Shown here: piece after piece, positions 34,978 through 42,280 of the stretch
How positions within the stretch are numbered: the first letter of the stretch is position 1
Layout: the number at the start of each line of letters is the position of its first letter
From: JAOZHU01 sp964506435
GTDB lineage: Archaea > Thermoproteota > Bathyarchaeia > Bathyarchaeales > Bathycorpusculaceae
Assembly: GCA_964506435.1 (NCBI GenBank)
Contig: CAZDLK010000001.1
Location: 99,174 to 163,173, forward strand
DNA length: 64,000 nt
Reading direction: 5' to 3'
Translations under genes and position numbers: made by a program
The notes under the pieces: model-generated
The model's database searches: none
Seen by the model: only the letters and a program-made list of their open reading frames with translations
What the model was told of the DNA's origin: nothing

Positions 34978-36180
34978 ATGATAGCACCATCAGGAAAACT
35001 TGAACAGGAGAAGGGAGAAAACTCAGAATCAGTTAGAATCTTGGTGGTAGACGACGACGCTGAAATCCGCGAAGTACTATTTCACATACTCACGCAAGAA
35101 GGATACGAAGCACAGACTGTGCCAACAGGAAAAGACGCTATAGAGGCATGCCAAAAAGAACTCTACGATGTCGCATTAATAGACATTAAATTATCAGACA
35201 TGGAAGGAACAAACGTTCTCAACATAACCAAAAAGCTTAACCCCACCATGACGGCGATTATGATAACGGGATTTCCATCACTTGAAAACGCAGTTCAAGC
35301 GCTTAATTTTGGAGCAGACGGCTACCTCATAAAACCTTTCAACCCTCTGAAACTTTTAGAAGCGGTCAAGGGACAACTTGAAAGACGCAGAAGGGCTACG
35401 CTGGAAAACTTGTTGAAGAACACAGGATTGTCACCATACGAAACCAAAATTTACATTTCTCTAGCATTGGAAGGCCCATCAGAAGCTCGAAGACTCAGTC
35501 AGACTTCAGGTGTGCCTCGACCCAAAACATACGCGGCGTTGAATAAACTTAAACAGAGAGGACTCATCGTTGGAGCTCCAGGGATGAAACAGAAATTTTC
35601 GATTTCTCCGCCATCCAGAGCTTTTAAGGCGTTTGTTGAAGGGTGGAAAAAAGACATTTCAGAGCAAGCCTCGTCACTTGCAGCGCTTGAAAACGCAATA
35701 GTTATGCTAGAGTCGTCGTACATACAAAAACAAACAGCCCAGCCTTTAGACATGCAGAAAGAAGAAGTCTGGTCGATTAAAGGAGGCAGAGGAATAGCGC
35801 AGAGAATGCAGGAGATGCTGCGTGCGGCAGAGAACTCGGTCTGCGCGGTAACAACGGCGGAAGGTTTGGCTTTCTTCTGCAGAAATTTCAGCAAAATACT
35901 TGACGATTTAGTTGAAAAAGGCGTAAGCATTCAAATCAAAACGCCTATTGAATCTGCTAACAGGGACTTCATAACGGAACTTAGATACGCGTACAAAATC
36001 GCGAACGCGCACGTTCCAATTCCAGTCTTCTTATTAACAGTGGATGAAAAGGAACTTCTCTTGGCTACATTGAAAACCGACGGTTCAAAAACTGTTCTCG
36101 ACAATGAAATTGGATTGTTCGCTAAAAGCGAGAAACTGGCCGCTTATTTTCTCAAGTCGCTGTCCGCCAACAAGCAATGA
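34978..36180 (+). CDS. Response regulator with TrmB-like DNA-binding output
   Basis: About 400 residues. The receiver (15-135) is complete: acidic pocket VVDDDAE, phospho-Asp in ALIDIKLSDMEG, MITGFPS with Thr and LIKPFNP with Lys. After a short helix comes a TrmB-type winged helix (NLLKNTGLSPYETKIYISLALEGPSEARRLSQTSGVPRPKTYAALNKLKQRGLI) and a C-terminal sensor-like region with ENSVCAVTTAEGL and GLFAKSEKLAAYFLKSL, as in TrmB proteins. So phosphorylation may directly control transcription, which is uncommon in archaea. The upstream ATG at 34963 is also possible. It is divergent from the MEDS regulator across 294-340 bases. Confidence 0.88.
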   Translation: MIAPSGKLEQEKGENSESVRILVVDDDAEIREVLFHILTQEGYEAQTVPTGKDAIEACQKELYDVALIDIKLSDMEGTNVLNITKKLNPTMTAIMITGFPSLENAVQALNFGADGYLIKPFNPLKLLEAVKGQLERRRRATLENLLKNTGLSPYETKIYISLALEGPSEARRLSQTSGVPRPKTYAALNKLKQRGLIVGAPGMKQKFSISPPSRAFKAFVEGWKKDISEQASSLAALENAIVMLESSYIQKQTAQPLDMQKEEVWSIKGGRGIAQRMQEMLRAAENSVCAVTTAEGLAFFCRNFSKILDDLVEKGVSIQIKTPIESANRDFITELRYAYKIANAHVPIPVFLLTVDEKELLLATLKTDGSKTVLDNEIGLFAKSEKLAAYFLKSLSANKQ

Positions 36181-36334
36181 GAAACACACCTACAGCGGCA
36201 ACCCAGTGTGGACACCACAGAACATGAAAATTGCACGTTCAAAAAGTGCGTTTGAAGTCGAAAAGAAGAACATAACAAAAAGGCTAAGTGCAGTGCTTGT
36301 GCACAAATGCGCATAGGCACTGTTGAATAGGCAG

Positions 36335-36535
36335 CTAAGCTTGCTGCTTTGCTTGAATTTTCTGCATGACGGCGATTCTGTTTTGGACAGCAGTGTTTAT
36401 GTCGTCGAAAAGTACGCTTTGAGCCCATGCCGGCAAGTTTACGAATTGAGTTTCTACCGTGTGCCACATTTGCATCCATTGTTTGCGTAATGTTTCCTGC
36501 TGCTCCTTTCCTTGGGTTTCACCAATTTTCTCCAT
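36335..36535 (-). CDS. Small conserved-looking helical protein
   Basis: A 66-residue protein with a very strong ribosome site (AAAGGAGGT ending about eight bases before ATG 36535), which is the main reason to call it real. It is predicted helical, Gln-rich and acidic/amphipathic, with VNLPAWAQSVLFDDINTAVQNRIAVMQKIQ. The DDINTAVxNRI pattern is reminiscent of small proteins in ammonia-oxidising archaea and of polyhydroxyalkanoate-synthase-associated proteins, but this is a weak impression. It is followed upstream on the same strand by a winged-helix gene with a similar strong ribosome site, so both belong to one operon. Confidence 0.6.
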   Translation of the reverse strand: MEKIGETQGKEQQETLRKQWMQMWHTVETQFVNLPAWAQSVLFDDINTAVQNRIAVMQKIQAKQQA

Positions 36536-36581
36536 TCATCACTACCTCCTTTCCTCTTTTTTACTTTCCACCGTTTGTGAT

Positions 36582-36926
36582 TCAGCAACTAAGTGGGTAA
36601 GGTTGCATTGTTACGCTTTTGCCCGTGGCGTTTTTGCTTGGTTTTTTTGGCGCGAAGATTTTCAAGCGTCCTTGTTTTTGTCTGCTCACAAGGCCCATCG
36701 CTGATAGTTCATTGAGGATTTTGCTTTCGCATGCACGGGATTTTCCTGTGACTTGGCTTACTTGAGTTGCAGTTCCACTGCCGAGGTTTGCTAGTGCTGT
36801 GAGCGTAGGCGTGAATCGGCTGGAGACTTGAACTTGGACCTGTGGCATTCCGCTTACTTTTGCGTCTATTATGTCTAGTCTTTTGAGAATTTTTTCCAGT
36901 GCCAGTGCAATTTCAAAGCTTCTCAT
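36582..36926 (-). CDS. Winged-helix DNA-binding protein
   Basis: A 114-residue protein. The start at ATG 36926 (MRSFEIALALEKILKRLD) follows GGGAGG by a good distance, so I prefer it to the longer frame at 36968. The first 30 residues are a likely coiled coil (SFEIALALEKILKRLDIIDAKV), then a winged helix at 45-95: TALANLGSGTATQVSQVTGKSRACESKILNELSAMGLVSRQKQGRLKIF, an MarR/ArsR-like layout. The basic, flexible tail ends PLSC. It probably shares its mRNA with the small helical gene downstream. Confidence 0.75.
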   Translation of the reverse strand: MRSFEIALALEKILKRLDIIDAKVSGMPQVQVQVSSRFTPTLTALANLGSGTATQVSQVTGKSRACESKILNELSAMGLVSRQKQGRLKIFAPKKPSKNATGKSVTMQPYPLSC

Positions 36927-37322
36927 TGTTTTTCCTCCCTTCTGAGTATTTCTAAAATTTACACGCATGTAACGCAGCGAACGATTGTTGCATTAGGACG
37001 TGTTTTCTGTGTGGAATTCAACTTTCCCACCTTGTAATTAGCTACTATAATTCAAGCTTAAGGTAATTGTGTAACCATTGTCTCAGAGGCAATAGTCACA
37101 CAACGTTTTAGCCGTTCAGTGTCCAACACGAATACAGAATGGAGAAGTGCTTCCAAGCAACGACATGCAACCGAAGCTGGCTGTCAACCGCTGATCCCAC
37201 GGCGCCTGATGCTCGCATGGAAACACTTGCATTCAATGAAAACTACGCCTCGTCTCCGCAGGCAAAGTTGACTGAAAACTTCTTCCATTCTAAAAACAGG
37301 TTAGGTCGAGAAGAGTGAGGGT
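36927..37322. other. Intergenic region with a hairpin at 37067-37103
   Basis: This 396-base gap is between a minus-strand winged-helix gene and two plus-strand ones, so it holds both promoters. At 37067-37103 the arms TTGTGT/ACACAA and ATTG/CAAT can form an interrupted stem, a possible operator or RNA hairpin. GC-rich sequence at 37141-37270 between AT-rich flanks could be a small RNA, but I cannot fold it into a known class. No coding frame is convincing. Confidence 0.4.
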
Positions 37323-37595
37323 ATGAAACTATCCAAACTGGAAATGTACATTGGAATACTCAAAACAATTAGCCAACAACGCCTGCCACAACTGATCACT
37401 ATTCAGGGCAAAACTGACGTGAGTCTTGACTATCTGAAAGAACGTGTGGCTTTTCTTGTGAAGCAGGGTTTAGTCGAACAGAGGAACGCGGGGAACCAAG
37501 TTAGTTACAGAAACACGCAGCGCGGTGTAAGTGTGCTCAATTACTTCAAGAAGCATCAGCAGAAGAAAACTCAGGGAAAATGGGTGTCGGCATGA
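37323..37595 (+). CDS. Small winged-helix regulator, tandem copy 1
   Basis: A 90-residue protein beginning MKLSKLEMYIGILKTI, the same SKLExY opening as the regulators at 10970 and 37647. Recognition region: LITIQGKTDVSLDYLKERVAFLVKQGLVEQ, and wing NQVSYRNTQRGVSVLNYF. Basic C-terminus (KKHQQKKTQGK). GAGTGAGGGT before the ATG may serve as ribosome site. It is 52 bases upstream of its tandem paralogue, consistent with a local duplication. It probably acts as a small dimeric repressor. Confidence 0.78.
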   Translation: MKLSKLEMYIGILKTISQQRLPQLITIQGKTDVSLDYLKERVAFLVKQGLVEQRNAGNQVSYRNTQRGVSVLNYFKKHQQKKTQGKWVSA

Positions 37596-37646
37596 GAATT
37601 CACCAAGAAAACAGCAGCATAAACAACAAGAAAGAGGGGGAAATGA

Positions 37647-37940
37647 ATGAGACGGTCTAAACTTGAAATGTATATTGACATCTTGAAGGTTCTGGCTCAA
37701 CGTGGTCCATTGAAGCTAACGCATATAATGCATAAGGCTAATCTCAGCTGCAGTGTGCTGAAAGGGTACTTAGAGTTCTTGATTGCGAAGGGCTTAGTGG
37801 AAAAGCGAACCATGAAGAAACATCGAATTGTCTATGCAGATACGGAGCGGGGCTTAACTGTGCTGAAGTACTTTAGAGAACTGAAGTTGGCGTTGCCCAT
37901 TGTGGAAGAAGACGGCAGAAACATACCCCCATTCTACTAA
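37647..37940 (+). CDS. Small winged-helix regulator, tandem copy 2
   Basis: A 97-residue paralogue of the preceding gene: RRSKLEMYIDILKVLAQRG, then LTHIMHKANLSCSVLKGYLEFLIAKGLVEK and wing HRIVYADTERGLTVLKYF. The match to copy 1 is strongest at the first helix and the wing. GAGGGGGAAATGA precedes the ATG, giving a strong ribosome site. The C-terminus ends with an unrelated short tail (VEEDGRNIPPFY). Probably co-transcribed with copy 1. Confidence 0.8.
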   Translation: MRRSKLEMYIDILKVLAQRGPLKLTHIMHKANLSCSVLKGYLEFLIAKGLVEKRTMKKHRIVYADTERGLTVLKYFRELKLALPIVEEDGRNIPPFY

Positions 37941-37998
37941 ATTTTATTAGTGTTTTAATTTTTTCTTCGCTTTTTTGCGCGAACGCTCTTCTTGATGA

Positions 37999-38529
37999 TT
38001 ATTCTCGCCAGTGTTCAGGCTTATTCAATGCGTCACAGCAAATTATTTTGCCAGATGCAGAGCCAATTACGTTCGGGCGAAGCTGTTGAACCATCCATGC
38101 GTTAGCGTGTTTTTCAGGAATTGGGTAAGGCGCTTCGAATCCGAGTTTACCTGCTGGCGTGAAACCGTACCGCGGATAGTATTCTGGGTGTCCCAACACA
38201 AAAACTAAATCAACATTTGCCTTGGATAAGAGTTGTAAGCCTTTTTTGATGAGTGCGCCGCCGACGCCTTGCCTTTGAAATTTCGGTATAACTGCCAGAG
38301 GCGCCAAAATGGACACTTTGCAGGGCGTGTTCGAGAGATGCGCCGTGGTGAATAGGATGTGCCCTGCCGGTTGCTCTTCAATATAGGCCATGAGGGATAT
38401 GAGTGGCTTGGCGCTGGGGTCAGCTAACATGTCCTTTGTCAGGTCGGCTTCTTTGTTGGAGTTGAACGCTTCGCGTTCGACGAATACTATGTCCTTTAGG
38501 TCGGTGTCTCTTGTTTCTCGGATGCGCAT
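37999..38529 (-). CDS. GNAT family N-acetyltransferase (YhbS-like)
   Basis: A 176-residue acetyltransferase. It starts MRIRETRDTDLKDIVFVEREAF, and the acetyl-CoA loop is LAPLAVIPKFQRQGVGGALIKKGL (R/Q-x-x-G-x-G) near 76-99. LVFVLGHPEYYPRYGF is the YhbS/predicted acetyltransferase signature. The substrate is unknown. It is a backbone gene immediately to the left of the tRNA-Leu that begins the cassette region, and points away from it. Confidence 0.88.
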   Translation of the reverse strand: MRIRETRDTDLKDIVFVEREAFNSNKEADLTKDMLADPSAKPLISLMAYIEEQPAGHILFTTAHLSNTPCKVSILAPLAVIPKFQRQGVGGALIKKGLQLLSKANVDLVFVLGHPEYYPRYGFTPAGKLGFEAPYPIPEKHANAWMVQQLRPNVIGSASGKIICCDALNKPEHWRE

Positions 38530-38671
38530 GGCTCCTATTTGTGGGCTGCACGGTATTTATTCATTATTTACTGGCGCATCGGGGATTCTGCTGGGGTTCG
38601 GGGTGAACGTTAGTGGTAATGTATTTATCAGTAAGAGTTATTTTCAATGACTGCAAAAATGGTGTTTAAGC

Positions 38672-38759
38672 GCAGAGGTCGCCGAGCATGGTCAAAGGCG
38701 TAGGCTTCAGGAGCCTATCCTGTAGGGGTTCGTGGGTTCAAATCCCACCCTCTGCACCA
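38672..38759 (+). tRNA. tRNA-Leu(CAG), with encoded CCA
   Basis: A complete cloverleaf: acceptor GCAGAGG pairs with CCTCTGC; D stem GCC/GGC; anticodon stem TAGGC/GCCTA with loop TTCAGGA, giving anticodon CAG (38708-38710) that reads CUG; a long class II variable arm (about 38718-38731); T arm GTGGG-TTCAAAT-CCCAC; discriminator A and CCA at 38757-38759. There is no intron. Its last 30 or so bases recur, more or less decayed, in the same orientation at seven or more places downstream, so it is the intact attachment site of the cassette region. Confidence 0.95.
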
Positions 38760-38837
38760 ATCTGCAAGTGTTTGGTGAAAGAATTGGTGTCTGAAAACGC
38801 TCATTTCTACTCTTGCCAAATCGCGTCCACCCACTCC

Positions 38838-40055
38838 GTGAAATTGCATAAGCTGCGAAAACAAATCGCCGCGCTTGCCGAAAAAGAAGGCAACGCCAAA
38901 GATTTTGTTTCTCTTTACGTCCCAGCGGAAACTGACTTGGAACAGATGGTTGCTTACGTGAAAAAACAGCTTAACTGGGTTGTCTCCGACTCTGAGAGGG
39001 AAAAAGAACACGTGCAAAATGTCATAAAAACCGTTGCACAGCAACTCAGAGAGTTTGGGGCGGTTCCAGAGAATGGTTTGGCACTTTTTGCAGGATACAA
39101 TGCAGTTCAAGACCAAAACGAAAGCGTAACCGTTGACATCATAATCCCGCCTCACCCAATCACCCATTACCATTTTGCCATAGACGACCATTTCCAGCTT
39201 GAACCGCTGCGGGAAATGCTGCGGGACCAAAAAATCGTCGGAGTCCTTGCTTTGGATGCTAAAAATGCAAACTTGGGCGTTCTCAAGGGTGACAAAGTTG
39301 AACTGGTTGACAGTTTATCTTCAGGGGTTTCGGGGAAAACAAGGAAAGGCGGACAAAGCCAGCGGCGCTATGAAAGAGAACGTGACATGGGGCTTGCATA
39401 CTTTTTCCGCAGGGTTGCAGAGCATGCAGCCGAAGCGTTCTTTAAAAATCAGGTTAATGTGTTGATAGCTGGCGGGCCAGGACAAACTAAAAACGACTTC
39501 TTGAAGGGTCAATACTTGCATTATGAATTGGATAACATGCTTCTAAACATCGTGGACACGCAATCGGCGGGTAAGGAGGCGTTAAAAGAAATTTTTGACA
39601 AATCCGCCGAGTTGCTTAATAACATGTGTGGACCTGAAGAGCGAAAAATAATTCAGCGTTTATCCTCGGAATTGGCTAAACCGAATGGTGGTCTGGCAAC
39701 GTACGGTTTAGACGCAGTGCTTGGGGCTTTAAGTAAAGGCGAAGTGCAGGTTGTATTAGTAGCCGACGACACAGACGTGGTTGAGTCTATTGCTGTGTGC
39801 AAAAAATGCGGGTACACAAAAAAGCAAATTGGCAAACTGGGGTCGCAGATTATAAGCGACATGGCGAGGCTGCCGTGTGAAAAGTGCGGTGCAACTACAT
39901 ATGAGGTGCATCAAAAGGACATTGTGGATGTTTTAGAAGATATGGCGTCGCAAACTAATTCTGCTGTTGAAGTGATTTCCACAGAGTCAAAGGAAAAAAA
40001 TCAGCTAAAAGCACTAAGCGGGTTTGCAGCCCTTTTAAGATACAAAACAGGATAA
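38838..40055 (+). CDS. aRF1-family protein lacking NIKS, GGQ retained
   Basis: A paralogue of archaeal peptide chain release factor 1, about 405 residues from GTG 38838 (another GTG at 38775 is possible). The middle domain keeps the catalytic GGQ in GKTRKGGQSQRRYERERD, and the C-terminal domain keeps two Cys pairs (CKKCGY, CEKCGA). The N domain has lost both stop-codon-reading motifs: the NIKS site reads about VSDSER, and YxCxxxF reads FAIDDHF. It should hydrolyse peptidyl-tRNA without normal stop recognition, like rescue-type release factor relatives. It begins just after tRNA-Leu and is closed by a tRNA-Leu remnant 26 bases after its stop, so it is the first cassette. Confidence 0.85.
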   Translation: MKLHKLRKQIAALAEKEGNAKDFVSLYVPAETDLEQMVAYVKKQLNWVVSDSEREKEHVQNVIKTVAQQLREFGAVPENGLALFAGYNAVQDQNESVTVDIIIPPHPITHYHFAIDDHFQLEPLREMLRDQKIVGVLALDAKNANLGVLKGDKVELVDSLSSGVSGKTRKGGQSQRRYERERDMGLAYFFRRVAEHAAEAFFKNQVNVLIAGGPGQTKNDFLKGQYLHYELDNMLLNIVDTQSAGKEALKEIFDKSAELLNNMCGPEERKIIQRLSSELAKPNGGLATYGLDAVLGALSKGEVQVVLVADDTDVVESIAVCKKCGYTKKQIGKLGSQIISDMARLPCEKCGATTYEVHQKDIVDVLEDMASQTNSAVEVISTESKEKNQLKALSGFAALLRYKTG

Positions 40056-40080
40056 AACAGAAAGAGTATCCCGAGCAAGC

Positions 40081-40112
40081 GTTTGTGAATTCAAATCCCA
40101 CTCCCTGCACCA
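40081..40112 (+). repeat. tRNA-Leu(CAG) 3'-end remnant 1
   Basis: It matches the last 32 bases of tRNA-Leu, including CCA, at 27 of 32 positions, with core AATCCCACTCCCTGCACCA. The preceding AGAGTATCCCGAGCA (40061-40075) also resembles the tRNA 5' part AGAGGTCGCCGAGCA, so this could be a tRNA with the middle deleted. Direct orientation relative to the intact gene, as expected for an attachment-site scar. Confidence 0.85.
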
Positions 40113-40186
40113 GTGTATCTTCTCCTCATTTAAGCGCAAAGATCAATGTTTTCCAAAAATTCGTAAATAGCTATTTTTCCCGCACT

Positions 40187-40957
40187 TTATTCCCAGCGGA
40201 AATAGCGAATGGCGACAAAACTGAAGACAACCGCGTAAGCAGCCATCACAATCAACGGTACAAACGATGGAAAGGACCCGGTCATGGAGCTATTAAGAGC
40301 CTTCACTGCTGCACCGACAGGAGTGAAAAGGGCTGCTGTTTGCAGACCGCCTGGAAGGACTTCCATTGGAACGTAGACTCCTGCGAAGAACAACAATGGG
40401 TAAAGAATACCTATGGTTATACCGTTTCCAGTGCTCTGCGAGGGCGCAACCGCAGTTATAAGCAGTCCCAAAGAAAACATTGTAAGCGTCGCCAGCACTA
40501 AGGAAAGGATAAATCCCGGAATATCAAACGCTAACTCTACGCCAAAAATCAAAGTGCTCCCAGCTATGAGTATTGTAAAACCTACTGCGGCAAGAATAAG
40601 ATTGATTACTGCCTGTGCAGCCAATAGCTTAGCTGGCGATATTGGGGTTGTGGAGATTCGCCTAAGCCAACCGATCTCACGGTCACGCAAAAGGGGAACC
40701 GGTAACCCAAGCAATCCTATGAATATGAGTACAGTAACCATCAGAATTGGAATGTATAATTCGAAAAGCGTAAACGAGTTTCCCTCCACGGGCTCGTTAA
40801 AAGTTGGTATGTTGCCAAATATTATCAGCAGGAGTAGCGGGAGTGCGATCCCAAACACTAGGCTTGATGGCTCTCTGAGGGCAAGTTTCCCTTGAACTTT
40901 GAAGAGTTCCCAGAACGGTAAAGAAGCTTTTTTTGGTGTGGCGTCCTTTATATTCAT
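40187..40957 (-). CDS. ABC-2 type exporter permease
   Basis: A 256-residue membrane component with six hydrophobic segments, beginning after WELFKVQGKLALREPSSLVFGIALPLLLLIIFG. The ABC-2 signature region is LRDREIGWLRRISTTPISPAKLLAAQAVINL, and FAGVYVPMEVLPGGLQTAALFTPVGAAVKAL is the typical late segment of drug and daunorubicin-type exporters. It overlaps the ATPase gene by four bases. The operon sits in a tRNA-bounded cassette with a TetR gene upstream, so it is probably a regulated multidrug or lipid exporter. Confidence 0.88.
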   Translation of the reverse strand: MNIKDATPKKASLPFWELFKVQGKLALREPSSLVFGIALPLLLLIIFGNIPTFNEPVEGNSFTLFELYIPILMVTVLIFIGLLGLPVPLLRDREIGWLRRISTTPISPAKLLAAQAVINLILAAVGFTILIAGSTLIFGVELAFDIPGFILSLVLATLTMFSLGLLITAVAPSQSTGNGITIGILYPLLFFAGVYVPMEVLPGGLQTAALFTPVGAAVKALNSSMTGSFPSFVPLIVMAAYAVVFSFVAIRYFRWE

Positions 40958-41931
40958 CTCTGCCCCTCCTGAGTTTCTATGGTTTTACCTTTCGTCTGTG
41001 TGAGTTTCACGAAGGCGTCCTCAAGATTACCGCTTTTCACTTGAACATCCATGACAGTTATGTCTGCTTTAAGGAGTGCATAAAGCACGTGGGTTGTAAT
41101 GTCGCCTGAACCGTCAACCACAACCCTTGTCCCTCTATGGTGGACAGCTGTTACGCCAGGCAGAACAGTTAAGAGCTTATCGTCCACTGGGCGAGAGGGC
41201 GCGAACTGCATATGTATGCTCCCTCCTTGATTGGCTGCAAGAGCTGCAGGCGTGTCTAGCGCAATGAGTCTTCCGTGATTAATCAACGCTACTCGGTCGC
41301 ACAGTCTTTCAGCTTCATCCATATAATGGGTCACAAGTATCACGGTCACACCGCGATCCCTGATACGCTCGATAAGCTCCCAAGTTTCACGTCGTGCATC
41401 AGGATCAAGACCGGTAGTTAACTCATCCAAAATGGCTATCTTCGGGTTTCCAATAAGGGCAAGTGCAATTGATAACCGCTGCTTTTGGCCTCCTGACAAT
41501 TTTTTGAATGTAACGTTTCGTTTTTTGGTCAGCCCAAGCGTCTCCAGCAGTTCCTGGGAATCAAGAGGATTTGAGTAAAAAGAGGCAAATAGATTCACCG
41601 CCTCCGAAACATTAATGCGCGGAGGTAATGAGCTTTCTTGAAGTTGGACGCCGATGAATTTTCTTAGTTTGTCCCGATCATCTTTGGGGCTTAAATCGTA
41701 AATGGTTACTGAGCCAGAGTCTGGAACACGGAGACCCGATATGCATTCGACCATAGTGGTTTTGCCTGCTCCGTTGGGACCAATTATCCCAAAAATCTCG
41801 CCTTCATTAATGGAAACGGTAACATCATCAACTGCGGCTATTGCGCCATATCGTTTGCAGAGATGGCTTACAGTGATAATGCTTTTCTTTATCGTCGCTT
41901 CCTTAACACTAACACTTACTGTATCAGACAT
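40954..41931 (-). CDS. ABC exporter ATP-binding protein (DrrA/CcmA-like)
   Basis: A 325-residue ATPase: Walker A GPNGAGKTT near 51-59, signature KLSGGQKQRLSIAL near 145, Walker B IAILDELTTGLDPD, and H-loop LVTHYMDEAE. The C-terminal extension (about 230-325) is the DrrA-type domain, with DVQVKSGNLEDAFVKLT. Start ATG 41931 follows a 125-base leader from the operator at 42057-42092. The permease gene follows with a four-base overlap. Confidence 0.92.
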   Translation of the reverse strand: MSDTVSVSVKEATIKKSIITVSHLCKRYGAIAAVDDVTVSINEGEIFGIIGPNGAGKTTMVECISGLRVPDSGSVTIYDLSPKDDRDKLRKFIGVQLQESSLPPRINVSEAVNLFASFYSNPLDSQELLETLGLTKKRNVTFKKLSGGQKQRLSIALALIGNPKIAILDELTTGLDPDARRETWELIERIRDRGVTVILVTHYMDEAERLCDRVALINHGRLIALDTPAALAANQGGSIHMQFAPSRPVDDKLLTVLPGVTAVHHRGTRVVVDGSGDITTHVLYALLKADITVMDVQVKSGNLEDAFVKLTQTKGKTIETQEGQR

Positions 41932-42056
41932 TTTTCATTCCAGCCTTGAAACAAATTGTACGGGTGGTTGTTTACTGCTGTTTGTTTGCCGTAGGTTTTT
42001 GTTATGTTGGTTGTTTGGCTTGCGGATTTTTGGTTGTTTGTCAACTCCCACCCACC

Positions 42057-42108
42057 ACTGACTGACTGTCAGTCTGAGTGTCAGACAGTCAATTATTTAA
42101 GTCTTACC
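42057..42108 (-). promoter_or_regulatory. Probable TetR operator and promoter of the ABC exporter operon
   Basis: The dense palindromic block TGACTGTC-n12-GACAGTCA (about 42063-42091), with nested TGTCAG/CTGACA repeats, lies directly downstream of a TATA-like ACTTAAATAAT (minus strand, about 42093-42104). A bound repressor would block initiation at the ABC operon. The TetR gene lies about 190 bases further upstream on the same strand, so autoregulation or local repression is likely. Confidence 0.7.
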
Positions 42109-42111
42109 AGC

Positions 42112-42226
42112 ATCCAGTAGCACCGCAACATCGGGGTTTCAACTAGGGTGCACATGGAGCGCACACAGAAGCTCTCTGACGCCAAAGGTGTGACCTTGAT
42201 TTTGGTTAGCAGATTATCCATTTTGG
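42112..42226 (-). pseudogene. N-terminal remnant of a UPF0282-like metallo-beta-lactamase gene
   Basis: Read on the minus strand it gives LTKIKVTPLASESF, VRSMCTLVETP and, after a one-base shift, DVAVLLDAG, matching residues about 2-36 of the intact gene at 11392-12378 (LSKIKVTPLAAESFGVRSM, ETPDVKVLLDAG). The DNA aligns with 12269-12376 over about 105 bases. The rest of the gene is absent. So a second copy once stood here and was cut down, probably when the ABC/TetR cassette was assembled. Confidence 0.85.
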
Positions 42227-42280
42227 AACCTTGCTTATTTGGTAGCTACTTGGAGAGTAAAAACTTTCTCAGCAACCCAA

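Noticed and set aside
38688..38837. Extending the aRF1-like protein upstream over the tRNA-Leu gene
   Set aside because: The added residues are translated tRNA; the protein family starts at about KLHKLRKQI, so GTG 38838 (or 38775) fits better.
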